Source of the DNA: JACJYC01 sp964558465
GTDB lineage: Bacteria > Bacteroidota > Bacteroidia > Chitinophagales > Saprospiraceae
Reading direction: 5' to 3'
DNA: 64,000 bases
NCBI GenBank assembly: GCA_964558465.1
Contig: CAZLEF010000016.1
Span: 38,090 to 102,089 of the forward strand
Part shown: positions 27,114 to 35,094 of the stretch, one piece after another
Position numbering within the stretch: position 1 is the stretch's first letter
Layout: each line of letters begins with the position of its first letter
The notes under the pieces: model-generated
The model's database searches: none
Told to the model about the DNA's origin: nothing
Seen by the model: only the letters and a program-made list of their open reading frames with translations
Made by a program: the position numbers and the translations under genes

Positions 27114-28304
27114 CTATGCATTTTCCGGAGGGGCGGCTTCACTCATCAAACCGGTCAGGGGCGCCGGATCCTGTTCCATCCACAACCGGTCCAGGGTTTT
27201 GGGGTTTTCTTCCGGAAAAGTATACATTTCGATCTTTTGTTGTTTCCCCTTGAGTTCCAGGAGGTCGACCCGTTTCACAGCCAGGTCGTTGGGTGGGATG
27301 TTCAATTTGTCGAGCAGGTATTTCGACAACAGGATCTTCACCCCGTATTCGTTGCACAGGTCCTGCAACCGGGAAGTGGTGCTGAGCACATCGCCCGAAA
27401 AAACCAGGTCTTTTTTGATCACGCCGATCTCTCCTACGGTTACCTCACCACAATGCAGGCCGGCTTTAAACTCCGGTACAAGACCGTATTTTTCCAGATA
27501 ACGGGGGGCTTGCCGCCGGATGGCCGTTTGCATGCCATAATAACACCGGATGCAATTGGCCTGCTCCAGGCCGGTCTCCGCAGGCCACGAAATCACGATC
27601 ATATCCCCTACGTACTGGTAAATTTCTCCGCGCGCCGCAATAATCGGATTGGTGAGGTCCCGGTAGAAGTCATTGAGCAGGTTAAAAAACCGGATATGCC
27701 CCAGGCGTTCGGCCATCAGGGTAGAGGAGCGGATGTCGGCAAAAAGGAATATCCGTTCTTCTTCCCGGGGTTTGTGGTACCGCCCGATCAGAAATTTGCC
27801 CAATACGCCGGGGCCATATTTATCATTGACATGCAACATGATGGTTGTTGCAAAAGAAACCAGCGACCAAAAAATGATATTCTTGACCAGCAAGCCGCTG
27901 CGCATCAGTTCCACCACCGTTATTTTTACGGTTTCCGACCAACAAGGCACACCCAATTGGTAGCTCAGGTAAACCGCCAGACCAAAAGTACTGAACAGAA
28001 CGTTGAGCAGAGCGATCAGAAAACTGTTTACCATGATCGCAAATCCGAAAGAACGGGACCGGACCTGATCGCGCAGAAAAAACATCAGCAACGAACCCGA
28101 AAGCAAACTGCTGGCCACTGCCGTGAGAGTATTGACTGTAAAAAACAACGGGAAGTTATACACAGGTGTGGGCGCCAGCAACGCCGTCCCGGATATGGCA
28201 TGGGTATTCAGGACATCCAGCACGGCCGCGGCTGTCCAGAAACCTGTTATCCAAAGAACAATGCTGATTCTCCGGCGATTAAGCCCCTCCCCATAAAATC
28301 GCAT
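27114..28304 (-). CDS. Membrane-bound class III adenylate/guanylate cyclase
   Basis: 396 residues. The N-terminal membrane domain has about five helices (13-32, 48-77, 88-115, 135-157). The catalytic domain is at about 182-365. The two metal-binding aspartates are in LFADIRSST (Asp190) and YVGDMIV (Asp234). In the loop GDVLSTTSR the residue expected to be the transition-state Asn is Ser308, while Arg312 is kept. The substrate-specifying Lys position also looks altered (IYQYVGD). It may make cAMP or cGMP slowly, use another nucleotide, or be inactive. Transcribed from its own promoter, divergently from the GNAT gene. Confidence 0.85.
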   Translation of the reverse strand: MRFYGEGLNRRRISIVLWITGFWTAAAVLDVLNTHAISGTALLAPTPVYNFPLFFTVNTLTAVASSLLSGSLLMFFLRDQVRSRSFGFAIMVNSFLIALLNVLFSTFGLAVYLSYQLGVPCWSETVKITVVELMRSGLLVKNIIFWSLVSFATTIMLHVNDKYGPGVLGKFLIGRYHKPREEERIFLFADIRSSTLMAERLGHIRFFNLLNDFYRDLTNPIIAARGEIYQYVGDMIVISWPAETGLEQANCIRCYYGMQTAIRRQAPRYLEKYGLVPEFKAGLHCGEVTVGEIGVIKKDLVFSGDVLSTTSRLQDLCNEYGVKILLSKYLLDKLNIPPNDLAVKRVDLLELKGKQQKIEMYTFPEENPKTLDRLWMEQDPAPLTGLMSEAAPPENA

Positions 28305-28322
28305 AGCAGCTGATTTTCAGCG

Positions 28323-28330
28323 CAAAGTTA
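28323..28330 (-). promoter_or_regulatory. Bacteroidota -7 element TAACTTTG for the cyclase gene
   Basis: A perfect TAnnTTTG match on the minus strand, with TTTTACTG 20 bases upstream as a plausible -33 region. The transcript would start about 12 bases before the ATG at 28304. Confidence 0.55.
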
Positions 28331-28382
28331 ACGGAATTTAGGTTTTTATGCAGTAAAAGGTGGTTTTCGGCTTTCCGAAGAG

Positions 28383-28390
28383 TACCTTTG
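28383..28390 (+). promoter_or_regulatory. Bacteroidota -7 element TACCTTTG for the GNAT gene
   Basis: A perfect TAnnTTTG match 21 bases before the ATG at 28411, which supports that start over in-frame codons further upstream. No clear -33 word is seen. Confidence 0.5.
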
Positions 28391-28410
28391 TGCATTCAGA
28401 AAACCTGTTT

Positions 28411-28986
28411 ATGGAGCGTCGCCTTTTATACCCTGAAACCGCTTTGCTGACTGCCCGGACCGTCGTACGGCGCTGGCGGGAAGGCGAAGGAAAATTATTG
28501 TACGACCTGGTGCAGCGCAATCAGTCGTGGTACCGCGACATCTCGCCCGCTGTTCTGCGCGCACTCGAAAGCCCTGAAAAAGCCGAGTGGTTTGTGCGGA
28601 CGGTAATCGCCGGATGGATGTTGCAGGAGGAATATAACTTTAGCGTCTGGACCAAGGAAGAAGCCCAACTCATCGGCGTCATCCGCTTGTTCGACCTGAA
28701 TTGGGATGTCCCCCGGGCTGAAATCGCCTATTTTATTGATTATGATCACGGAAAAAAGGGGTTGATGACCGAAGCCGCCCACCGGGTGGTCCAGTTTGCC
28801 TTTCAACAGCTTCACCTTGAAAAAATACAGATCAAAACCTCTGCCGACAATTATGCCAGCCAGCGGCTTGCCCGAAAACTGGGCTTCCGCAGGGAGGGCG
28901 ACCTGCGCGCCGATTTCCGGACGTTGACCGGCGAATTGCTGGACGCTATGCAGCTTGGATTGACGCCCGCTGATTTTGGGGTTTAG
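28411..28986 (+). CDS. GNAT family N-acetyltransferase (RimJ/RimL-like)
   Basis: 191 residues from ATG 28411; an upstream in-frame extension would include the promoter. The fold pattern includes LTARTVVRRW at the start, IAYFIDYDHGKKGLMTEAAH over the acetyl-CoA loop, and IKTSADNYASQRLARKLGFRREG at the end, as in ribosomal-protein acetyltransferases and related small-molecule acetylases. It transfers acetyl from acetyl-CoA to an amine; the target is unknown. Monocistronic by position. Confidence 0.85.
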   Translation: MERRLLYPETALLTARTVVRRWREGEGKLLYDLVQRNQSWYRDISPAVLRALESPEKAEWFVRTVIAGWMLQEEYNFSVWTKEEAQLIGVIRLFDLNWDVPRAEIAYFIDYDHGKKGLMTEAAHRVVQFAFQQLHLEKIQIKTSADNYASQRLARKLGFRREGDLRADFRTLTGELLDAMQLGLTPADFGV

Positions 28987-29048
28987 AGGTGGTTCCATGC
29001 CCGTGCTGAGGTTTGTCAATTCGGAGGGTGTTATTTGTGGGGTGTTAA

Positions 29049-29837
29049 TTATTTTTTTTTTGGACTATTGCTTCGTCTAATCATTTTGTAAACGACCCCC
29101 AACCCTATCATTGCGATGCCCGCCAAGGCTGCCGTTTCCACCTGTGTGTCCTGTGTAACCGGGTCGGCTATCCGTTTGGAGTAAATGCCAAACAATGCCC
29201 AGATAATCACCAGCGAATACGCAAAATCCCGCCGTTTGAATATCGCCGCAAGCCCCAGCCCGACAGCCGCAGCCAGGGTAAGGAGCGTCCAAAAGGCCGC
29301 CCCACCTGGTTCGCCACCCCAGCCGAGGTGCGTCAGCAGGATAGCGGCATTGGCAATTGTCGCCACCGAAATCCAGCCGAGATAAACGCTGAAAGGCAAG
29401 TGTACCAACCAGCGTTCGGCGGGCAATGCCGCCGCCTTACCAATATCCAAACGCAAATAAATGCCCCCCAAACTGCCCAGCAATACCAACATGATGAGCA
29501 TCGAAAACCCGATTTGAAGGTGGTGAAAAGCCAGCAACCAGCTTGCATTCGCCAGGCAGGACAGCCCGAACAACCAGCCGGTTTTTTGTAAAAAATCGGG
29601 CGCCGGCTTGCCGAAAAAACGAATTTGGTAAATCGCAAAACCCAGCAAAAGCAGGTAAATTACCCCCCAAATGCTGAACGTGAAGCCCGCTGGAGTGAAC
29701 AGGTTTGGAAACAAATCTGACATCTCTCCCGTCCTTCGCCCGGCAATGGGCAGGGCATTGGCGAGGTAGTTCATCACCAGCACAATGGCGAGGGACAGGA
29801 GATTGAGTAAAATGTAAGGCGCTGATTTGTTGAACAT
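29049..29837 (-). CDS. TspO/MBR-like tryptophan-rich membrane protein
   Basis: 262 residues from ATG 29837; upstream in-frame codons overlap the neighbouring gene and lack membrane character. About seven hydrophobic segments are rich in Trp and Leu. The segments FTPAGFTFSIWGVIYLLLL and LPFSVYLGWISVATIANAA match the pattern of TspO-related proteins, although classic TspO is about 160 residues with five helices. TspO proteins bind porphyrins and act in stress or light responses, and the long form is less studied. It ends with a Lys-rich tail. It lies 83 bases downstream of the rhamnosidase gene on the same strand. Confidence 0.72.
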   Translation of the reverse strand: MFNKSAPYILLNLLSLAIVLVMNYLANALPIAGRRTGEMSDLFPNLFTPAGFTFSIWGVIYLLLLGFAIYQIRFFGKPAPDFLQKTGWLFGLSCLANASWLLAFHHLQIGFSMLIMLVLLGSLGGIYLRLDIGKAAALPAERWLVHLPFSVYLGWISVATIANAAILLTHLGWGGEPGGAAFWTLLTLAAAVGLGLAAIFKRRDFAYSLVIIWALFGIYSKRIADPVTQDTQVETAALAGIAMIGLGVVYKMIRRSNSPKKK

Positions 29838-29920
29838 AACAATTGTTTTTAAAACCGAATCCAGACAGTAACGCTGCCTGCACCATATTCCCAATCCCTC
29901 TTGACCAAGGCAATTACAAT

Positions 29921-32317
29921 CTATTTTTTCCCGCCACCCGGCAACAACCGGTTCAATCCCCCCAAAACAGGAATCTCCTTCCCCTTCCACACGAGCGCCC
30001 CGTTTACCCCGGCGGGAAGGGTGATCTGCGCCTGAAGGCCGCCCTCCTTTTGCTCAAAACGCACCGAAATCTCCCCCCTGGGATGCGGCATTTTGCCTTC
30101 CGCAAAGGTCAGATCGCCTAAAAAGGGTTCAATCCGAACCGTCCGGAACCCCGGTGAAGCCGGGTTAATGCCCAGTACGGTCGACAAAAACTGGTAATTC
30201 GGGCTTGCACTCCAGGCATGACAATCCGAGCGGGTGGGTTCCGGGTTTTCGGCAAACGTGGTCAGGCCCATATCCAGCATCGCCTGCCAATCGGCCATTT
30301 GGGGCAAAAACCGGTCGCCCATCCCCGTCTTTTTCATGGCCTCAAACAAATAAAAACGGAAATAAAAAGTAGTCGGAGTGATGGATTGGTCGGCAATGAT
30401 TTTTTCCAGAAAAGTCGACTGTTTTTTCATCGGGAGGGCGTCACAAAGCACCGCCAGTATATTGGCGTGCTGACTGAATTGTTGTTTGACCGGCGTATCG
30501 GCCAACAAGCCTTTGCCAGAATCCCAGCAAAGCCGCCGGGTGGCGGATACCAGCGCATCCGCCATCCGGTTGTATTTTTTAGCCTGTGCCTTCCGGCCAA
30601 AGGCTGCAAACAAAACACCGGCCTGCCGGTAGGTGTAGGCTAATTGCAGGGTCAGGATCGATGATCCGCCCTCGGCGGCCCCCATCGGCACGCCTCCGGC
30701 AATCTGGCTTTTGTTGTTCCAGGACCAATCCACAAAATTCCACCATTCCACCGGGCCTAGCATGCCGTCGGGTTTTATCCGGGCTTCAAACCAGGCCAGT
30801 ACGCCTTCTATGCCGGGCAGGAACTGTTGGACGAAGGCAGGGTCTTCGCGGTGCATATAGTGGTCGTAAATCATGGAAACCCAGAACATGGAATAGGTCG
30901 GGATGACCTGCGGATCGTTGCAGGGATAACGGCTTTGGGTCAGCCCCTCGGGTATCCGGCTATGGTCATAATCGTGGATGGCCTTGCGCATCAGCCTGTC
31001 ATCGCCGCTGACGTATAAAGAGATCAGGGCTTGTATGCGGGTATCGCCTACGTATTGCAACTGTTCGTAATACGGGCAATCGAAGTAATTTTCACCTGCA
31101 CACAAAAGGGCGGTTCGCCATCCGGCCTCCCATATCTTAGATAAGCCGGGGTCGTTGGTGGCAAAACGGGCATTTTCTTCAAACGGGTACCCATAGGTCA
31201 TACCGTAAAAATCTTCCAGGGTAAGGGGGTCGCTTCCGGTTTCGATATCCATCTGCACGTAGCGGTAGGTCCGGAACCAAAGCGGCCGGAAAAGCCGGTT
31301 CCGTCCGCCGTCGGGCATAAAGGCATCCTGCACGCCGACTATTTTTTTGCCTTCGATCTCATTCCGGTTGCCTTTCACCCGGTTTTCATCGATCAGGGCT
31401 TCCGCATAAGTAATTCTGATTTTTGCATCTTTCCCGCCGCTGACCACCAATTCGGGGTAGGCGTTGACGAGATGACCCTGGTCAAAAAGAAGGGTGATTT
31501 CGGCAGAAGCCGGCAGAGTAAAAGGCATGGCGCCGGCAAATTGCCCCCCCTGGCCATTTACTTCGCTTCGCCGGATTCCGGGAAAACGTACGCGGGTTTC
31601 CTTGAAGGGGGGAATCGTCCGGGGTACCAGCATCCAGTTGCCGTCGGTTCCCAGGGTCCTGGGTTTGGAGGGATACCATAAGACATTGGCATTGGCCCAG
31701 CTTCCGTCGTTAAACGCCGGCTGTTCCCAGCCCCAGGGATAATCTTTGCCGTGTACTTCATCGCCGTCGCCGGTGACGTAATACGCCCGCATCGCCTGTT
31801 TGTCCACCGGCAGCGGCTTGTACGCCTGATTCTGAATCACCAGCCAGGTATTGTTGGTATTGACGAGGTCTTCTTTTTCGGAATTGCCTTGCAAAATAAA
31901 GCCCGTTTCATAGCTGATCTGAGCAAAGGGTTTATACTGGGCGGCGTTCCAGACGATGGCCGCCAATACATTTTTTCCTGCGCTCAGATGAGGGGCAATA
32001 TCCACCGTTTCAAAGTTCCAGTTGGCCAGATCGCTGCGGGCCGGGCCGGAAGATACCGGGGTCCCGTTCACAAACAACCGGTACCGGTTATCCGCCGAAA
32101 CATGGATGACAAAAGACGCCGGTTTTTCGGCCAGTTCAAACGTTTTACGGAAGTGATAAATGCCGTAATCGATCGGCGAGGCGCCCGGGCATGCGATCCA
32201 CCGGGCTTTCCAGTAGTCGTTGAGAATGCGCGGCGCGATCAGGGTGTTTTCCTGCGCATTCAGGATCATAAAATGGATACTGAAAAATAGCGTTAATGAA
32301 AGGCAGATCTTATACAT
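29921..32317 (-). CDS. Secreted alpha-L-rhamnosidase-like glycoside hydrolase (GH78 type)
   Basis: 798 residues from ATG 32317, which begins a signal peptide (MYKICLSLTLFFSIHFMILN). N-terminal jelly-roll segments follow (WKARWIACPG, YRLFVNGTPVSSGPARSD), then an (alpha/alpha)6-barrel of rhamnosidase type. EQLQYVGDTRIQ and WWNFVDWSWNN are typical catalytic-barrel motifs with acidic residues, and a closing beta domain ends the chain. GH78 enzymes release terminal rhamnose from plant or algal polysaccharides and glycosides. No SusC/SusD pair or regulator is near, so this is not an obvious polysaccharide-utilisation locus. A perfect -7 word lies directly upstream. Confidence 0.82.
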   Translation of the reverse strand: MYKICLSLTLFFSIHFMILNAQENTLIAPRILNDYWKARWIACPGASPIDYGIYHFRKTFELAEKPASFVIHVSADNRYRLFVNGTPVSSGPARSDLANWNFETVDIAPHLSAGKNVLAAIVWNAAQYKPFAQISYETGFILQGNSEKEDLVNTNNTWLVIQNQAYKPLPVDKQAMRAYYVTGDGDEVHGKDYPWGWEQPAFNDGSWANANVLWYPSKPRTLGTDGNWMLVPRTIPPFKETRVRFPGIRRSEVNGQGGQFAGAMPFTLPASAEITLLFDQGHLVNAYPELVVSGGKDAKIRITYAEALIDENRVKGNRNEIEGKKIVGVQDAFMPDGGRNRLFRPLWFRTYRYVQMDIETGSDPLTLEDFYGMTYGYPFEENARFATNDPGLSKIWEAGWRTALLCAGENYFDCPYYEQLQYVGDTRIQALISLYVSGDDRLMRKAIHDYDHSRIPEGLTQSRYPCNDPQVIPTYSMFWVSMIYDHYMHREDPAFVQQFLPGIEGVLAWFEARIKPDGMLGPVEWWNFVDWSWNNKSQIAGGVPMGAAEGGSSILTLQLAYTYRQAGVLFAAFGRKAQAKKYNRMADALVSATRRLCWDSGKGLLADTPVKQQFSQHANILAVLCDALPMKKQSTFLEKIIADQSITPTTFYFRFYLFEAMKKTGMGDRFLPQMADWQAMLDMGLTTFAENPEPTRSDCHAWSASPNYQFLSTVLGINPASPGFRTVRIEPFLGDLTFAEGKMPHPRGEISVRFEQKEGGLQAQITLPAGVNGALVWKGKEIPVLGGLNRLLPGGGKK

Positions 32318-32331
32318 AATCAATGTTTTGA

Positions 32332-32339
32332 CAAAATTA
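32332..32339 (-). promoter_or_regulatory. Bacteroidota -7 element TAATTTTG for the GH78-type gene
   Basis: A perfect TAnnTTTG match on the minus strand 15 bases before the ATG at 32317, with a TTG 23 bases further upstream. Confidence 0.5.
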
Positions 32340-32355
32340 ATGGAACTGTGTAAAT

Positions 32356-32496
32356 TTCTCCCCAACCTTCCCCCTTGCCTGGGCAGGCTCTCCAAATAGA
32401 TATATTTAAATTCATTTTACTCGTAAAATGTTGAAAATAAAACGCATGACTCCAATTGAGCATTATCCCCCACTGGCGGGGGTAGGGGGTGGAGAA
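32356..32496. repeat. Imperfect long inverted repeat with a central palindrome
   Basis: Left arm 32356-32387 begins TTCTCCCCAACC. The reverse complement of right arm 32466-32496 begins TTCTCCACCCCC. Both arms are C-rich with a small internal hairpin. Between them is an AT-rich spacer of about 80 bases containing a perfect 8-bp palindrome, CATTTTAC-TC-GTAAAATG (32413-32430). The layout resembles a REP-pair or small MITE-like unit between two minus-strand genes. No target-site duplication was identified. Confidence 0.45.
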
Positions 32497-32527
32497 TTAC
32501 AAAATCATGAAACAAGGACTTATCTTG

Positions 32528-33202
32528 TTAAATAATACCGTCAACCCTGGCAAACGCCCTGACCGGAAAGGTCCCCATCCCTTTGATCCTGGGCGGCACG
32601 GCGTTGAAGGTATAATTTTTTTCCGGCAATTGATGCAGGTTCGTCAAATGTTCCACAATCAGGATTTCGGCGCCTAACAAGGTGGAATGAACCGGCCTGC
32701 TTTTCCCGCGGGTGTCGTCGATGTTGTGGCTGTCGATGCCCACCAGTTTTACACCGCAATCCCTGAGGTAAACAGCGGCGTCGGCGGTGAGGAAAGGATG
32801 GTTTTCAAAATACCGGCTGGTATTCCAGTGTTTCGACCAGCCGGTGTGCACCAGTACCGCCTTATTCCGGAGTTCCCGGTGGATAAAAAATTCCGTCCCG
32901 ATTTCCATTTCATCCAGTGTGTTGACCGTAACGGCGTCCAGTTCTGCCAGGGCATTCAGGTCCACTTCCGCCAGGTCTTTTCCGTTTTCGTACCGGTGGA
33001 ACGGGCAATCCAGGTAGGTGCCGGTATTGGAAACCATCTCGATTTTGCCGATCTGGAATTCGGTCCCTTTTTCGTAAAAAGAACGGGATTTTTCGCGGCT
33101 CAGGTAGTCGCAGATGATCGGCGCAGGTAATCCTTTATAGGTGATCAGCCCGTCATAAACCGTATGGCTCAGGTCGACCAGTTTGTATGCGTTGTTTCCC
33201 AT
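32528..33202 (-). CDS. Cyclase-family protein (kynurenine-formamidase-like fold)
   Basis: 224 residues. The family metal motif is HxGTHxDxPxH; here it reads NTGTYLDCPFH, with Asn and Tyr in place of the first two His. Other motifs (VDLSHTVYDGL, VLVHTGWSKHW, VGIDSHNID) are intact. Members hydrolyse N-formylkynurenine or related cyclic amides, and the substituted subgroup is common but less well defined. It follows the DMT transporter gene by 11 bases and is probably co-transcribed with it. Confidence 0.82.
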   Translation of the reverse strand: MGNNAYKLVDLSHTVYDGLITYKGLPAPIICDYLSREKSRSFYEKGTEFQIGKIEMVSNTGTYLDCPFHRYENGKDLAEVDLNALAELDAVTVNTLDEMEIGTEFFIHRELRNKAVLVHTGWSKHWNTSRYFENHPFLTADAAVYLRDCGVKLVGIDSHNIDDTRGKSRPVHSTLLGAEILIVEHLTNLHQLPEKNYTFNAVPPRIKGMGTFPVRAFARVDGII

Positions 33203-33213
33203 TCTCCTGCTCT

Positions 33214-34113
33214 TTAAACGGTTTGATTTTTCTTTTTCTCCCTTTTTTTCAGCATCGGGTGCGCAAACACCGAAGCCAGAATGATCAGGGCGCCCCAGAT
33301 GAAATTGATGTTCAGCTCCTTAGCGTCGTCCAGCAGAAACCAGGCCGCCAGGATGCCGTAAATGGGTTCCAGGTTGAAGGCCAGGTTGGCGGCAAATGCG
33401 GAGAGGTGTCGCAACGAGCGAAGGGCCAGCACGTATCCCAGCGTGGTGCACACGATGGCCAGGATCAGCAGCCATAACCAGTCGAGCCCTTGCGGCCACA
33501 ACGCCAAAGGGTTGTCCTGGCTGAATGCAACAAATGGCAATACAACGCCGATCAGTACCCATGCACCGCTCATCTCCAGAAAGGTGACGCTTAATTCGTC
33601 CAGCCTGCCCACCAGGATCTTGTTCAGCGTAGCAAATAACGCAATAAAAAAAGCCCCCGCCAAGCCCACCCAGATCCCCGCCATCATCCGCAGGTCAGTG
33701 CTGTTGGCAACAAGGATCATGCCCGGGATAATGACAAATCCCAATGCCAGGTCGACCCGGTTAACCGGCCGCCTGGTCAGGAAAGGTTCGAGCAAAGAGG
33801 TAAAAAAAGAAGTGGTCGCAAAGCAAACCAGGGCAATGGATGGGTTGGCCAATTTGATGGATCCGAAAAAACAGATCCAGTGCAGGGCAACCAGGGCCCC
33901 GATTCCCAGGAAACTGAACAGCGTTTTGCGATCCAGCCCTTTCAATGTCCGGCCAAACCGGATCAATAACAGCAGACTGACAGACGTGAGCAACACCCGC
34001 CACCATACCAATACCAGGGCAGAAAGACTGATGAGGTCGCCCAGAATCGCCGTAAAACCAAAAAGAAAAACGGCGAAATGCAACTCCAGGTAAGACCGGC
34101 GGGCAGGCGTCAT
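33214..34113 (-). CDS. DMT superfamily (EamA) transporter
   Basis: 299 residues from ATG 34113. Ten hydrophobic helices in two EamA repeats can be followed, from LHFAVFLFGFTAILGDL at the start to FNLEPIYGILAAWFLL near the end, with a basic tail KKREKKKNQ. EamA proteins export or import small metabolites such as amino acids; the substrate is unknown. The earlier in-frame ATG at 34269 gives a non-membrane extension overlapping the divergent peroxiredoxin gene and is rejected. The tight link to the cyclase-family enzyme suggests a shared metabolite. Confidence 0.85.
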   Translation of the reverse strand: MTPARRSYLELHFAVFLFGFTAILGDLISLSALVLVWWRVLLTSVSLLLLIRFGRTLKGLDRKTLFSFLGIGALVALHWICFFGSIKLANPSIALVCFATTSFFTSLLEPFLTRRPVNRVDLALGFVIIPGMILVANSTDLRMMAGIWVGLAGAFFIALFATLNKILVGRLDELSVTFLEMSGAWVLIGVVLPFVAFSQDNPLALWPQGLDWLWLLILAIVCTTLGYVLALRSLRHLSAFAANLAFNLEPIYGILAAWFLLDDAKELNINFIWGALIILASVFAHPMLKKREKKKNQTV

Positions 34114-34200
34114 GGATTTCGATTTACCTGCAAAACAACAACAGTTTTGCCAATATTTAAAAAAGCGACTCTGTTTTACGGCTGCAATGAACCAAGAATT

Positions 34201-34208
34201 TATCTTCG
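34201..34208 (+). promoter_or_regulatory. Probable -7 element TATCTTCG for the peroxiredoxin gene
   Basis: Seven of eight matches to TAnnTTTG, with TGTTTTAC about 22 bases upstream. It gives a leader of about 25 bases before ATG 34239. Confidence 0.4.
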
Positions 34209-34238
34209 CGTTTATCCGGTGAAATAAAACGATTGAAT

Positions 34239-34709
34239 ATGACCGTACAAGCAGGCGACAAAGCGCCAAACTTCAAATTGTTTTCCTCCGACAAACAAGA
34301 AGTATCCCTGACGGATTACCGCGGCAAAAATGTTGTGCTCTTGTTTTTTCCCCTGGCGTTTACCAGTGTATGCACCGCGGAATTATGCGCCATGCGCGAT
34401 AATATCGGGCTATACGACAGACTCAACACTCAGGTCCTTGCAGTCTCTGTGGATTCGCCGCAAACCCTGAACAAATTCAAGACCGACCAGGGCCTGAATT
34501 TCCTCCTGTTGTCCGATTTCAATAAGGAAGTATCCCGGTCCTACGGTTCACTTTATGAAGTGTTTACCATGGGTATGAAGGGGGTATCCAAACGGTCCGC
34601 TTTTGTAATTGATAAAGAAGGTACGATCCGTTATGCCGAAGTCTTGGAAAAAGCCGGAGAATTGCCTAACTTTGAAGCTGTCAAAGAAACTTTGGCCTCT
34701 TTGAATTAG
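34239..34709 (+). CDS. Peroxiredoxin (AhpE/Bcp-like)
   Basis: 156 residues from ATG 34239; a TTG two codons upstream is less likely. The thioredoxin-fold active site is FTSVCTAELC, with peroxidatic Cys45 and a second Cys at 50, and the preceding FFPLAF segment is typical. It reduces hydrogen peroxide or organic peroxides using thiol donors. Cys50 could act as resolving Cys as in some Bcp proteins. Cytoplasmic. It is followed by clpS after 26 bases and may share its transcript. Confidence 0.9.
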   Translation: MTVQAGDKAPNFKLFSSDKQEVSLTDYRGKNVVLLFFPLAFTSVCTAELCAMRDNIGLYDRLNTQVLAVSVDSPQTLNKFKTDQGLNFLLLSDFNKEVSRSYGSLYEVFTMGMKGVSKRSAFVIDKEGTIRYAEVLEKAGELPNFEAVKETLASLN

Positions 34710-34735
34710 TTATTACCACAGCAAGCGCAAAGACC

Positions 34736-35041
34736 ATGTTTTACGGCCATCCGTCAGAGGAAGAGGAAGTTGTTCTATTGGAAGAAGATCTCGAGGATAG
34801 CGGCATTGGGGATCTGGCCCAGCTTATCGTCTACAACGATGATTATAATACTTTTGATTGGGTGATCAAGTGTTTTATGGAGGTTTTGAGCCATACCCTC
34901 GAACAGTCCGAACAACTGGCCCTTATCATTCATACGAAAGGAAAAGCTACGGTCAAAACAGCGCCAAAAAGTGTATTGCAACCCAAAAAAGATGCATTGG
35001 TAGACCGGGGTCTTTCCGCTGTCATTGAAGACGGTGTATAA
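34736..35041 (+). CDS. clpS: ATP-dependent Clp protease adaptor ClpS
   Basis: 101 residues. The core LIVYNDDYNTFDWVIKCF, with a later HTKGKATVKTA and a C-terminal helix, matches ClpS. ClpS recognises proteins with bulky N-terminal residues and hands them to ClpAP or ClpCP. The acidic N-terminal tail (EEEEVVLLEEDLED) is the flexible extension usual in the family. The next gene is aat, which creates such N-terminal residues, so both ends of the N-end rule pathway are adjacent here. Confidence 0.93.
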   Translation: MFYGHPSEEEEVVLLEEDLEDSGIGDLAQLIVYNDDYNTFDWVIKCFMEVLSHTLEQSEQLALIIHTKGKATVKTAPKSVLQPKKDALVDRGLSAVIEDGV

Positions 35042-35045
35042 TCCA

Positions 35046-35094
35046 GTGTCCACCATCCCGTATCAAGCATCAAGCATCCAGTATCAAACATCAA
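35046..35094. repeat. Heptad array (GTATCAA/GCATCCA) running to the aat start codon
   Basis: Seven 7-base units in strict register: GTGTCCA, CCATCCC, GTATCAA, GCATCAA, GCATCCA, GTATCAA, ACATCAA. The last unit directly precedes the ATG at 35095. The array fills essentially the whole clpS-aat gap. Confidence 0.8.

Noticed and set aside
27237..28313. Plus-strand ORF of 358 codons
   Set aside because: Mirror of the class III cyclase gene; no family features.
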